Assembly (NCBI GenBank): GCA_963969345.1
Contig: OZ017768.1
Coordinates: forward strand, 10,952,193 to 11,016,192
Direction: 5' to 3'
DNA length: 64,000 bases
From: Turbatrix aceti
Lineage: Eukaryota; Nematoda; Chromadorea; Rhabditida; Panagrolaimidae
A program made the translations under genes and the position numbers. The notes under the pieces are model-generated. The model saw nothing but the letters and a program-made list of their open reading frames with translations, had not been told where the DNA came from and ran no database searches. Below, piece after piece: positions 46,439-59,069 of this stretch (positions within the stretch are counted from its first letter, which is position 1; each line of letters starts with the position of its first letter).

Positions 46439-49400
46439 ATGTCATCGAGAGACCGCGCCAAACGGAGGTCACCCTACGGTGGCTTCTTCGCGACTCCGCT
46501 TACGACGTCAAATCTTCTTCTGCGAACGACGCTGCCTTCATCTTCTTCGTCGTCGTCAGTATCGTCTTCCTCTACGTTAGCTGATTTCAATGGCAACACT
46601 TACCACAGTGGTGACAGTCGGAGACCGTCGTCTTACTGGTTGCAGAAGTCAAAGGATTTTCGGCAGTGGTGTGAGTTGTGGAGGTTCAAACGTTGGCAAT
46701 TATTGTTTTTTTTGTTGTTAACTGGGTAAAAAATAATGATATTGTCTTTGACAGTTTTTTTTGTTTGAAATTTTTTTACGTTTTTTTAAACATGTTGTTT
46801 TTTAGTCTTTGCATTCCCATTTTTAAACCTTCCAAACCTTCACTCAAAATACATGATTGATAGCATTGTGCGTGGGGGTGCAGGCTCAAATTTTATCCGA
46901 TTGATGGTACATTTGCACTAAGCGATTAATTTTGTTTGCCACATTTCTTGCACTTGGCATCCCCTTTGGGAGTTCGTTTAATAGGCTGTCAAAATAATCC
47001 TAAAATAAATAGATTTACATTTTTTGAGATTTCTGAAAGATAATTTATGCTTAAAACAAGATTTGCTTGCAACAGTGTGTAAATCCCATCAAAAAATACG
47101 GTTAAAGGTGTTTTGACTTGACTACATCTGTGCTTTTGTTTTGCACTGTGTGATTGTTGCATACATACTATAGGTTTTTATTTTTTACACTTGAAATCAA
47201 TGAAAACATGCATGCACATTTATGATGACAGTTAGAATTATTTTAAAGAAATGAATTTGTCGGCTGTTTTATTAATAAATGGAATTTTTAAAATTAGAAA
47301 ACAAAATCGATTAAATCGGATGAAATTCTGAAAAACGCAAATTTTATGCGCTGTGAAAATCTTTATCTGCAGGGATATTATATGCAGATAAAGTTTTACA
47401 TGTTCAAAGGGTGCTTATAAGCTATAATAGTCACAACGTAATGACAGATATAAAAGACTTTACAATTATCAAAAGAACTATTAAAAATAGTGTTTTAGAA
47501 AAACTGTAAATTAGAACTGGCAATTTTTATCGTAATTATGCATTTTTTCGTTTTTTTTAACTTAAAAGTGATAAATATTATGCTTGTTACATTTTTTACA
47601 TTTCAGGCAACGATTTGACCCACTCATCCAGTGATCACGTTGCTTTGCAATTCCAGATGGCATAAAAGTCATAGGATCAGGCTGAGTGAATAAAACGGAC
47701 ATCTGTTTTTATCTTTCTGTTGTGTCGGAAAGATTTTTCTTGTAAAATGATTTTCTGCAAATTAATGGTCGCATATTTGTCGCGAAGACTGATGCAAAGT
47801 TTACTGGACTGATCAGAGGGAATCTTTCTTACAACTCAGATTTTTCTGGAAGTGGAAATTTTCAGTTAAATTTTAAATATAACTCTGTATTCTTTGCTTT
47901 TATAGTCCATTGAGTCGGAATTCACATGTTTTGTGAGTAGAGATTGTATATAAGAAACTGAAGAATGGTGAATGGAAAACAAAATCAAATAAAATGTTGT
48001 TACTTTACATTAAAAGGCATTGCATCCACTCGCTCACATAAAAAATTATAAAAATAAAAAAATCATAATAACGGAAAAAACCGATAATTTTTTACAGTGT
48101 ATCACGCGTCGCCATCATCGATATCGTCCCCGACTTCGGCAAAGCCGACCCCGACATCCAGCAGCTGCAGTAGCGGCGGCATGGACACACCTTGCACGGG
48201 TTTCGAACCGCAAAATTACCTTCGTGACAGGTGCAAAAAATGCTTTCGCCTAAAGTCAAAGCACGATGACTCACTGCTTACCAACATCTCAGCTTCCGCG
48301 TCGTACAGCAATGGCGGCAACGAGTTAAGGCCGTCGAGGGCTGGAGCGACGGCTGCGATCAAGAAAGAAAGAAGAAAGTCGTGGCGGGACCGGTCTACTT
48401 TTGAGGAAGGCGCGGATATTGAAGGTTTGTTTGTTTATTAGATTCCCGTTGTCAGGCAGTGTAAAACTACAACGGATGCTATGTGGGTCATTATTAATTT
48501 ATTAATTAATTAGTTAGTCAGACTATGATTTAAAATCTCCAGGGAGAGAGAGGATTGGCGCACAACATTTTTGTTGTAGCTTACGCTACATAGTCTGGCT
48601 CTGAGAAACTTTGAAGGAGTGCTCGTATTATTTCTCACATGCTTTATTTTTTACACATTTAGTGTGACCAACTTTTATTTTTACACATTTAGTGTGACCA
48701 GTTTTTTTGGCGACGGAAAAAACAGGGTGTGCATTTTTCTCATAATTCATTGCAATTTTCTTTTCTTTGTGTTTAAATTCAAAAAAATCTAAAATGGGGG
48801 CAGATTTTGTATAAACCACATTAACTTGCGGCCAGTTTAAAAAAAAGAATTTATTTTACGTATACATAAAAAATTACAACTTACCTGCTGGCAATTTCAT
48901 AAGTTTAAATACCTTTTTAATTGTTCCAAAAAATTGTTGCAACAATGCTTTTCAAGTATTTTTTGGAAGCAACAAATTTTTTTAAATTCTTAAAAGACGC
49001 GCGCTTCTCTTTTTCTTATCCTGAAAAAAATGCCCCCAGCGCAAAAGAATGGACGCTAATTTTTATAAATTGCTGCTCTGCGTACCATTTACGCCATATG
49101 TTTCCGCTTGTTGTGTAATCTTTAGCGCTTTTAGGGGAGAATAAAATTTGTGTGCACTTTACATATTTTTTATCCTGTGGAAAACGCCTCCGAATCAGAC
49201 TAATTATATCTTTTTTGGTTTCTGCTTGCGCACGTCCAAAGAGTTCATGATGCGTTCAAAAACTATAAATCATGACGCTGTTTAGCTAATATTAGCTAAA
49301 AAAAAATTTGTTTTTTGAATGTTCTGGTTGCGAATGCTTTGACGTTTGTTTTTGCCTTTTGACGTAAAAATTGCAAAAAATGACGAATTGCTTCTAACTT

Positions 49401-52400
49401 CTTTTTGATTGTTTGAAACGTCACAGGATTGGCCAGTTGACAGACATTGTGGCTAAAATTCGGGGGGCATGCTGATGTAAGAAGTTTTGAAGCCACTTAT
49501 CTTAATAAAATTAGTTTTTGACAACCAATGTTGTGCACAGTTTTATTTTTTACTTGCTGCTTGCGATTTTCTGAATATTTAGACCGCTAAAAAATGGGTT
49601 TGCTGTCTCAGTTTGTTCTCCCTTATTTGTGGCTATGCATCAGGATTATGGCTTTCTCAATTTCGGTTTTTATCATCTGTTTTTTTTATTTAAAAAAAGG
49701 AACCAAAACGATTTTTTTTTCGTATTTTTTTTTGTTTTACAAGGAAAAAACCTAGAAAATACCAATTACTGTTGTTCCTTAGAAATTTCCTTATGTTAGC
49801 GCAAAATAGATTAGGATGGGGCCAAAAGAGCAGGAAGCAGCAATTTGCTTCTTCATCTCTTTCCTTGCCTTTGCCGTTGGCATTTTGTTAGTCGGGAAAG
49901 GCCACCTCTGGCCAAGAAAGTCAAAAATAGACGAGAACATCAAGCGGGACGCTTTGGATTTTGTGGTTGTGGGTTGACCGTTTTTAAATTCAGCGATTAC
50001 GATTTATTTATTTGTATATATAGAAACTTCTATATACAGAGCTTACAATAATCATCGGGCTTTTTAACTTACTCGCTCTCCGTTACTTTTTTTGGGCTTT
50101 GAATGAGTCAAGTGCCCGACACGAGGCCTGGGGCTTTCTTTTTGTTCCTTGTTAAATCAATTTCGAGGACTGAAATTTTGTTAATGCATACAATGTTTTG
50201 TAGTTGGAATAAAATTTGCTCATATTTTTTCTCTTTTTATTCTGTGCCAGTAGACAGTTTTTCAAACAACAATTTAGTTTTTTACAAAAAAACTAATTTC
50301 TGCAATATTTTTTTCAGGAGCTGCAGCGGACGTATCAGATACGACCTCGGTGGCCTCGTTCAAGTCAGCGACGTCAAAGGGGCTTTCGAGTGCCAAATCC
50401 CTTGACAGCATAGCCGATACAAAATCCATGGTAACGGCGCTAAGTGGTGATGATTCTAACGATGAAGAGGATCGAATCGTTACGCCTACGGAATCTGACG
50501 TTGCTGTGAGTAGAAAAATTTTTGTGAAAACTGTTAAATGCGTCAGTTACAAAATAAATTTAGGTAATAACAAACCTTCGATCTGAAAACGAAGTCCTCC
50601 GAGAAGAAATCAAAAAACTCCGCGATGAACGCCGACACCTGACGCTTGTATCCGATGCTAACGGCAACGTGAGCCCACGTCAGGAGCCAGACGCTTCTGT
50701 TTCTACAGACTTTATCCGGCCCACAGGCATTACCATGGAATCCAAGCTCAAGTCAACCGAAGACCTCTGCAATGAGCTCATGATCGAAAACGAGGCCCTG
50801 AAAGCCGAGATCCGAGACCTCCAAAATGAAGTCGAGGAGATGCAGGACCAATACCGGGAAGAAGAGATCGAAGAGTTCCGCGAGCTCCAAAGAGAGCTGG
50901 AGCAAAACGCCAAAAACTGCCGCGTACTTCAGTTCAAGCTTCGGAAAGCCGAGCGCCAAAGAGATCAGGTCGAGAGCGATCGTGACGTTGCCCTGCTCAA
51001 ACTCCGGCAACTTGGGAATTCCACCGATCCCACCATCGCCCAGTTTGGCAAGCAGAAGGAACTCGAAAGTGAACTGCGTATTGCTAAGGAAGTCTCTGTC
51101 AGGCTGCACACTGAGTTGGAAGCCGGGGAAGAGAAGCGTATCAAACTTGAAGATGAAGTTTTTTACTACAAGGTATAGGAATTTTTTTACAACGTTAGCC
51201 AGTACTAGTTTTTTGATATTTTTTGTTTATGTCTACATCATATTTGAAGTTTTCAATGATACAGTGATTGACATTATTTTTCAAAACAAAATTGTCTTTG
51301 AAATTTTATTTTGATTATGGAAAATACGTTTAATTTTTCTAAAAATCCCATTCAAGTATCCACTTCTTGTATTGCAGGAAAAATGCCGTGAACTTCAAAC
51401 GCAAGGCAAATGGCGTGAAGCCCGAAACAAGGCGGATCAAGCAGCCAAAAGACAAAGCGCAGAAATCCTCGACCGCCTTGGTGAAGGCGAGATTCAAAAA
51501 GAGCTCCGAGATGTCCTCGAGCGTGAAAACGATCTCCGTGAACAACTACGATTTACCGAAGAAGATCTGCGGCGGTCGAAATCAAAACTCGCAGAAATGG
51601 AATCTGAAAACGAGGAACTCGAGCGCAAGCTTGTTCGCCTTTCTGAAGGATCTCTCGTCAGACCGGCCAAATCTCGACCACCCATGATTCGGTCCGCAAG
51701 GTATGTATGGATGAATTATTTTATTTATTTTTTAGTTAAGCTTTCTTTTTTTCTGACTGGTTCGCCTCCTGTGTTTAAGTATTTTTTATTGTTTCCTCTG
51801 TACTTATTTTTCATACGTTTCGCATTTTTAGTGAAGGCAGTTCACAGGTACAACTCGCTATTGTCAAGTCGGAGCTTGATACCATGAGAGCGTCATGCGA
51901 GCTCTTTGAACGAAAGAATATCTCGCTTTCTAAAAAGTACTGTAATTCTGTGCACTTTGTGATGGTGACGGGAGTTCGTGTTCGGTTTAGTGTGGCTTTG
52001 GTTTTTCATCCTTTGTTACTAACGTGGATTACAGTAACTTTAATTGATATTGTTTTGCGATGTGCTTTAAAAACCTCAAGTTGCGTGCTTCTTGCTAACT
52101 GATTACAGTTTTTTTGAAATTAACTTTTGTATTTCGTATTTTCTATTTTAATAATTATCTACTATTTTCTAGGATGCTGGAATTGGAAATAAACGCAAAA
52201 AGAAAAGTTCGTGCAGAAAACGGTGCACCTCTTAGTCCCGAGTTTGAAGCCGACCTCACACGACTTCTCACTACTATCAACGATCTGGAAAAGAAAAACA
52301 CCGAACTCACGCTACAACTCAAAAAGACCAGTGCCGGTGGAGGCGATCCCGTCCAACAACTCAGAATTAGCAGTGCCCCCAACTCTCCCAACCTTGCCCG

Positions 52401-55400
52401 CGACAAGGCACTTGCCGTTGAGCTTCGAGCAGAACAGGAACGAAGAAAAGAGCTCGAAATCGAAGCTGCTGAGTACAAGGCACTCCTTGCCAAATCTGAC
52501 AACCGCAAGCTGATATCCATGGCCACAAGAGTCGAGATCCTCCAAAATCATCTCGTTCTGGCCAACGACCGATGCCTTGCTCTCCACAAAAAGGCTATTC
52601 GTGATGCCGATTCCACAGAATCTGTAAGATACGCCGAATCGATGAAAGAACGCGTCGACCTACTCGAAAAACACCTGAGCGAGACCAAGGCCGCCAAGAC
52701 CTTCTCTCCAAAGTCAGGCGAACCAGCAGGCGTTGACGAAGTGGAACAGTGCTGCGTTGTACTCGCTTCCATCGAAGCCCAGACCAACAGGATACAGAGC
52801 AGCATTGAAAAGCTTGATCCTAACAAGAGCCAGAGACGACGATCAAATCCCGAACACATTGCAGCACTGGCTGGCGAGATTGGCAAAGTCGCATCTGAAT
52901 TGCAAATTGTGAAGGGTCTCATCCAGGCTAACCCTGAGGTGGCGGGCATGTTTGCCAACCGCGCTCCAAATGTTCCAGCCACTCCTGCGGCCTGCACTGG
53001 TTGCGAGGAAGCAACTCGTGAAATCGATAACCTCAAAGAAGAAGTTGGGTTCTACAAGAAGAAGAACAAAGAACTGACTAACCAGGTCCTCGAAACTGAA
53101 GATCGCTGGAGCCGGGAAATTGAAAAGCAAACACACGGCTACCGTACCCAAATCCATGGTCTTGACACGAATCTCGAAGCTACGCAATCCAAACTCAAGG
53201 AACAGACCCAACTTCTTGAATCCGTGACTGCGCAACTTGCAGAGAAAAAGAGGGTCCTGGATGAAGAGAAGACCAAGAGCCAGATGCTGCAGGCCACAAT
53301 CGACGAGCATGCCAAAAAATTGGCCGTCGCTGAGAAAGAGCAAAAGTACCTCAAGGAATGGGAAATCAAATACAAAAAACTTGAAAAACTTTTCGATCAA
53401 GAAAAAGAAAAGTCAGATGCTGAACGCACGCGTGCAAAGAATGACGTCGGCATTTTAAAAAAGAGAACCGACGAGGCTGTGGCTGATCTTCAGAAACTCC
53501 AGGCGTCGCACCAGCGGCGCGAGGCTCTCTGGAGCGATGAGCGTCAACGCCTAGAACGACAGATTCGGGATCTGAAGAGTCGTATTGGTGCCGGCGAGAC
53601 TCTCTCGCCGACATCTTTGCAGTCTGTTGCTTCGACCTCCCACGATGGTAGCAACGGCCCCAGTGCATCATCTGTCTCACACGTCCCAGTCGTCAATTAC
53701 AAGGTGACCAGAATGAACACAGAAGGTGTGCCCGAGCTCAAAGCCAAACTCATTGCTGCCGAACGCCGGAACGACGACATCGAAGCTAAGATGGTCGACT
53801 TGAGGATTGCAAAGGAAGAAGTCGAATCCCAGTTGTCCAGGACAAAGATAGCCTACGACAGGGAAAAAGAGACTCTCTTGCACAAGGTTCGCACCGACGA
53901 TAAACTCCGCGTGGTCCAGATCGACGCGCTGCAGCAGAAGTTTGCTTCGAGGATGTCGATCATGGAAAACACGAACAAGTCCCTCCACACCCAGCTCACG
54001 CATACGCGTCGAGAGCGAGACCACCACCGCGAAGCCGTCGCGACGTATGAAAAGCGTATTGAAGAAAAACATCTTACTATCATTGAATACGCGAAGAAGC
54101 TGGACGAAGCTACAGCCGCTGCTAAGATCACGCAAAAGAAAATTGCAGAACTGGAGTCTGAAGTGAATCGATTGACTGTTGAGTTGTCGCTCAGCAAAGA
54201 CGCCCACAAGGCGGACAAGAAGATGTGGAAGATCGAGAAGAGCCATTACAACAAGAGTAGCACTCCCTCGGTTTGTTGGGGTCTTGGCATGCAAAAAGGG
54301 GCGTTGATCTTTTTTTTAATTTCAATTTCTTTAGTTTTTTTTAAATCCGTAAACACTCGTTTTATTTGTATCTTTTAGTCCGCAGAATCCACGGACGACA
54401 GAGACCGTCGCATCACCGAGGACGCCATCAAAGCGGCTGAGGACGTCCGGAAGCAGTACTCAGAGTACCAAAAACTCTATACCACCGAAGTTGCCCGTCT
54501 GAATGCAAAGATGAAGGAAATCCAGTCGGAATCAGTGCACAAAGAGTTTGAAATGACCAAGGCGGTCAAGGGGGTTCGTAATTTTTTGCATAAATGTTGA
54601 AATCAGTTTTTTAAATTCTAGCTTCGAGAGCAAATCAAGGTACTCGAAATCGATCAGAGAAACCTCATGCAGGCCAAGGAAATGCAGGTCAGTGCCCGTG
54701 AGGTACTGCAAGCCGACCAGGAACGCCTCTTGCAAATTGTTCAGCAGTCTGAAATGCAAAAATTAGCCCGGAAGTACAAAATAGCAGCAGTCATCGACCA
54801 GCTGATCAGTCTGCCTGAACCCCTGAAGCGGAGCCAGGATGGTGCAGTTTTGTCTGTCATTGACCAGCTCTCAGGTGTCAGGACCGAAGACTGCCAGACT
54901 GCTTTTACGTCAAGGTAAACAACAGATTACACAATTATCACGTCAGTTAATTTTTTTTCTTTAGTGACGTGGCTTCGGACCTGGACCCTTCTGGCCAGGA
55001 TGTGACGTCAAATTCGATATCAATCCGCTCAGCGCCCCATCGACCCGGGGCACTTGCATTTGGCAAGAAGTCGTTCAGCATTGAATCGACTTCGACCATG
55101 GACAGCCGAGTGACGTCATTCGAAGTCAGTTCGGGCCGTGCAAACTCGCCAAGGAGGCTTCCTGATCCACCACCGAGTACATTGATCAGTGGGTTTTTTA
55201 AATAATAGGTGTTTTGATACGTAATTTTTTTAACTAAAAAGCTTTTTCTAAACAAGTTCTTTTGGATTTGCTACTAAATTTTAAATTCAATGTCAGCCAG
55301 TTTTTTAAAAACTTCTATCTTGAATTCTAGGCAGAGACCGCGTCCCAGAATACGACAAAGACGGTCGCCTGCACTACATCCCCCGCAGCATTGCCCGCAC

Positions 55401-56085
55401 GTCGACGGCGCCATCCGGCGTCGGGGGCCTGACGTCCAATGACACCAGCCTGATCTCCATTCAGACAAAGTCCACTGGCACCTGGACAGAAGAGCCTGAA
55501 ACCGAGCCCGCTTCCACCGGCACCAACATTTTGTACAAAATTCGCCGCGAGGAGCTCGCCAAGGGCAATCCGCCTTCAGTGCGCTCGATGGCAAAAGCCT
55601 TCGACGCAATGGACACCAAGGGCCTGCGACGCGGCTTTTTCTCGATCCGCAAATCCCGATCTGTCGACACTACCGACCAGAACCGCGCACCCAAGCTGGC
55701 GCCATCGGGTGATGCAAGCCTGAAGCCCGTGACCCCACTCAACCGCAACACGACCAGCATGTCCCAAATCGAGCTCGGCAAGAGCCTCGCCCAGTCCCAT
55801 GATCCCAGCGGCTTCAACCTAACTCTCCCTCGCGGCGGCAGGAACCCCTTCAAGAACATGGGTGCCAAGATCGTAGATCGCGTGCGCCGGAGTCTCTCAA
55901 GGACGAGAAATCCCAGCGAGGAACCCTCCATCAACGGAGGCATCTCGACGGTGTCCAACGGCTCCTCCGCCCTACCCAAGCCCCCCTCAGAACCCGTGCC
56001 TGTGCCGCCAAAACCGGTGACCAAGAAAATGGTTGTCAAGAAAAAAGTGCCTTCCAAGAAGCCAGTCATCGGGCAAAACACCTGA
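46439..56085 (+). CDS. MTCL1/SOGA-family coiled-coil protein
   Basis: Eleven exons, 46439-46670, 48098-48424, 50318-50505, 50564-51172, 51378-51700, 51832-51936, 52173-54270, 54379-54573, 54622-54914, 54965-55188 and 55331-56085. They total 5349 nt, 1782 residues, in phase throughout. MTCL1/SOGA proteins are long coiled coils; MTCL1 crosslinks microtubules. The key match is the block CRVLQFKLRKAERQRDQ followed by ELRIAKEVSVRLHTELEAGEEKR, which parallels the SOGA core. Predicted coiled coil runs from about residue 250 to 1500, with a few proline/serine breaks. A small Cys/His motif, C110-x12-C-x2-C-x6-H (CTGFEPQNYLRDRCKKCFRL), sits near the N terminus and resembles the motif in front of PH domains in MPRIP-type proteins. 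The Ser-rich N terminus and basic, Pro-rich C terminus (ending KKPVIGQNT) may bind cytoskeleton. The first ATG follows an in-frame stop. Confidence 0.88.
48651..48700. repeat. Two copies of a 30-bp direct repeat
   Basis: TTACACATTTAGTGTGACCA occurs at 48651 and 48681, period 30, inside the second intron of the MTCL1/SOGA-like gene. Only two units. Confidence 0.8.
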
Positions 56086-56136
56086 ACGAATCAAAGAGTT
56101 ATTAATTATTACACAGCATTATTCGTTTTGCTTTAA

Positions 56137-56142
56137 AATAAA
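56137..56142 (+). terminator. Poly(A) signal of the MTCL1/SOGA-like gene
   Basis: AATAAA 52 bases after the stop codon, 250 bases before the next start codon on the same strand. Confidence 0.5.
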
Positions 56143-56394
56143 TTTTATCATTGTCAACTTTTTTTCCGAACAATTCGATTACAGTTTTTTTAATACAAAT
56201 CTACCTACACAGTTTTCTTTGTCGCAGTAATTTTATAAAGTCGCAAAACAGCGCGTGCGCATTTTCGTTGTGGGAGGATGGGGACAGTGGGAATAAATAT
56301 GCAACGCGTTTTGCGAATTCGACAACTTTCCTTCAAACTACCGAAATCAAACAGAAACGTGTAGTTATCTTGAAGCGCCTCAACGACGTAACGC

Positions 56395-56718
56395 ATGGCT
56401 ACTGAACTTTACCTTCGTTCCGTCCAATTTGGTCTCGGGGCGTTCATCTACGTGTGCATGATGGGAGTTCTTGGAGTCGACATTCGGACAGGAGTTCACG
56501 GACTTTTTGCCAGTATTGTTTTGTACGGCGTAAGTTGTTATTCTTCATTATACGCACTTGGAATTTAGTTGTCAATTTTTTAGATGTATGCTGCGGCCAC
56601 AATCCTGAGGATGGCTGCTGGCTTCAACTCTTGCGTCGACGCCAAGAAACAGTTGACTGAGGAAATCACGGAAGCTCAGAAGTTCTTCTCCAGCCGGGCA
56701 GGCTTCACGTCGAAGTGA
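56395..56718 (+). CDS. dpm3: DPM3, dolichol-phosphate mannosyltransferase subunit 3
   Basis: Two exons, 56395-56529 and 56584-56718, split in phase by a 54-base intron (89 residues). DPM3 is the small ER membrane subunit that tethers the catalytic DPM1 and supports synthesis of dolichol-phosphate-mannose for N-glycans, GPI anchors and O-mannose. Two hydrophobic spans are seen (FGLGAFIYVCMMGVLGV and GLFASIVLYGMYAAATI). They are followed by the diagnostic cytosolic coil FNSCVDAKKQLTEEITEAQ, equivalent to the FHDCEDAARELQSQIQEAR type segment that binds DPM1. Length matches the family (about 90). It lies 310 bases downstream of the MTCL1/SOGA-like gene on the same strand, so a shared transcript is possible but unproven. 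Confidence 0.88.
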
Positions 56719-56979
56719 TGTAACTTTGTCATCAAACCTCATAATAATTTGTTTGATTTGGATAAATAAGAAAAATACTATTCAATTTTTATAAAATTTA
56801 ATGAAAAAAAATTAAATACAAAAATTTTTTCTCAAAATACCAATTTTTGTATACCAATCAATACAAAAATTGGTCAATGTTCTAATCAATGTTCTAATTT
56901 AATTCAGAAAACTTTTATTTTAATTTTGTTTCGCAATAAGGTGACTGCGATAAAATCAGATTCACTATTTTTGTTTCTC

Positions 56980-57596
56980 ACAAGGAAAATGTTAGGCAGC
57001 GTTTTGGAAATTCTTTACGAAATTTTGCCAAAACGTTGCTTTTACTATGAAGAGTTTGTACCGTAAAATTCACCTGCCTGAGGCATCTACAGGCGGAGTT
57101 ACGATCGCCTAAAATCGCGTTTTTGCCATTTTTGACCAGTTTTGGCACGTTGTAGCTAAAAAAACTACGGCATTTCAAAAGCCGAGGTACATATTGATCG
57201 ACGTAGTTTTTTATGCAGAATCTGATAAAAATATAAGAATAAAGGTTTGCCACTTTGGAAAATGCCGAAATTTGCATTTAAAAAGGGGTCACAATGACAA
57301 CATTGATTTCGGCATTTTTCGAGGTGGCAACCCTACATTATTATATTTTTATCGTATTCTCCATCAAAAACTACGTCGATCAATATGTACCTCGACTTTT
57401 GAAATGCCGTAGTTTTTTAGCTACAACGTGCCAAAAATCGTCAAAAATGGCAAAAACCGGGTTTCAGGTGATCGTAACTCCGCCTGTAGATGCCTCAGGC
57501 AGATGAATTTTACGGTTCAAACTTTTCATAGGAAAAGCAACATTTTGGCAAAGTTTCGTGAAGAATTTCCAAAATGCTGCCTAAAATTTTCCTTGT
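56980..57596. mobile_element. 617-bp foldback (inverted-repeat) element
   Basis: Arms of roughly 290 bases (56980-57270 and 57303-57596) are imperfect inverted copies. They begin ACAAGGAAAA and end TTTTCCTTGT around a loop of about 30 bases. Matched landmarks include the GGCAGC-TTTTGGAAATTC start, the CCTGAGGCATCTACAGGCGGAGTTACGATC block and its complement, and the GATCGACGTAGTTTTT block. The arms differ at many positions, so the copy is older than the 11-kb palindrome. No transposase and no clear target duplication. Confidence 0.82.
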
Positions 57597-57599
57597 CAG

Positions 57600-58274
57600 T
57601 GAATTTGGGCAGCAAATTGTACAGTTATCCAGATATTATCTCACAGTTATCATCTCACTTTAATCGGGCTTTTTTGTTTGCGAAACACATACATGAAATC
57701 CTAAAAATTTTCTGACATTAATGTTGCTCAGTTTTATCCGTTTGCTCATTCTTTCGATTTTTGTCACCTGAGTCGATATTCACAGGAATTTCGCGGTCAA
57801 CATCGGTTAGCCGAACAATCTTATCGCCGACAAGAAAGACGCTTGCGCAATCGACGACCCTTTTTTGAAATGTAATTTACCTGCAAATACGTATGATATG
57901 TTTTCCAAACAGTTGTTATGCCGTCTGGATTTTACTTGTATCAATAAAAAAAATTTAAGTGACTTTTTTGCGCTTGCTTTTTTAATTATATTCTTTTAAT
58001 GATTAATTCTCATTTTTTTCAGCGTACTATGTAGTATATAATATCAGTGATTTTTTTATTTAAATGTGCATTTGGTACGAATATGAGTACCATAAGATAC
58101 CTGCTGAATTTCACAGTTCAGTATAGCATGTTTAAAATTATGACGGATGTTGTTGAAAATATTTATTTTCTTTCATTTAAAAAAAACAAAGTTAATGCAC
58201 AGTATGGTCAACTAGACCCGTTAATGACGTGAATCTAAAAGATGCAGCTTGCAGTTATCCAAAAAATAAAATAT
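57600..58274. other. AT-rich gap between foldback and LAPTM-like gene
   Basis: No gene supported. It is the 3' flank of the minus-strand gene that ends at 58275. Confidence 0.4.
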
Positions 58275-59064
58275 TTAAAACTGCTCGTATTTTTTGAGCT
58301 TCTGGGCGGCAAAGTACAGTTTGAGTGAAGCGCGCAGATCCGCGGAAGCTTTGTCGCCGGAAGGAATGACGTAAAATTCGTCGCGATCGCGAAGCAGTTT
58401 GACGACCCTCTTTGTCAACACCCATTGCCAGGAGAGCGTGAGGGCTGACACGTGGAGAGTGACGTACATCACAACCGAGTTGGGCGTCAGGCTGATGTTT
58501 TCTGCAGAACGCAGTTTGATACAGTTAAAAAATGTTTTCTAAGCCAACAAACCTGTTGTTCCATCGAGGAAGGCTTCGAAAAAGTAAGTCGTTGCAACAA
58601 TGTACAGGACGAGCAGGAGCATGAGCTTGAATGCAACCCAAAGCACCGTAGCTGACAGCCATTTGCGCTTTTCTTCCTGTATGCCACTGATTACGGCGCA
58701 CAAGCAGAGAAGGGATCCGACAGCTGTGAACGCAAGGGTGCAGAGAAGGTTTTTGTCACCAAAATCAAGGGTCAGGCGGGTAAAAAAGGCCTCCAGTGCA
58801 AAGTTGAAGAGTGCTACGAGCATCACTAAAACCTAAAAAATATTGAAAGTGCATTTATGCATGCTTTACAGTTTTTCAAACCCTTGTCTGAACGCATCCA
58901 AAGCAGCTGTAGGTACCCGCTACGAGCTTTTGCTCGCTCTCGCGGATATGGATGATTGTGTTTGGTACGGCGACGTTGTTGTTCTGAGATGTAGCCTGAG
59001 GGGTCAGGGCGTCGTTGCCAGCCGGCGTGGCACAGACACGGTCCGTCGAGACAGACTGCATCAT
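58275..59064 (-). CDS. Four-span membrane protein, LAPTM/DUF7027-like
   Basis: Three exons, 59064-58882, 58832-58553 and 58501-58275, in phase (229 residues from the first of two adjacent ATGs). A polar N terminus of about 55 residues ends in TYSCFGCVQTRVLVMLVAL. The Cys-x2-Cys just before a membrane span recalls the CC-x-C-x-H-V-R-T-G start of LAPTM and DUF7027 proteins. Three further hydrophobic spans follow (LLCTLAFTAVGSLLCLCAVI, LWVAFKLMLLLVLYIVATTYF and MYVTLHVSALTLSW), then a basic cytosolic tail ending KLKKYEQF. The family call is tentative, resting on topology and the Cys-rich entry. An endosomal or lysosomal location would follow if correct. Confidence 0.65.
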
Positions 59065-59069
59065 TCGAA

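Noticed and set aside
53677..54294. 205-codon minus-strand frame over the coiled-coil exon
   Set aside because: Shadow of the coiled-coil coding sequence in the opposite strand.
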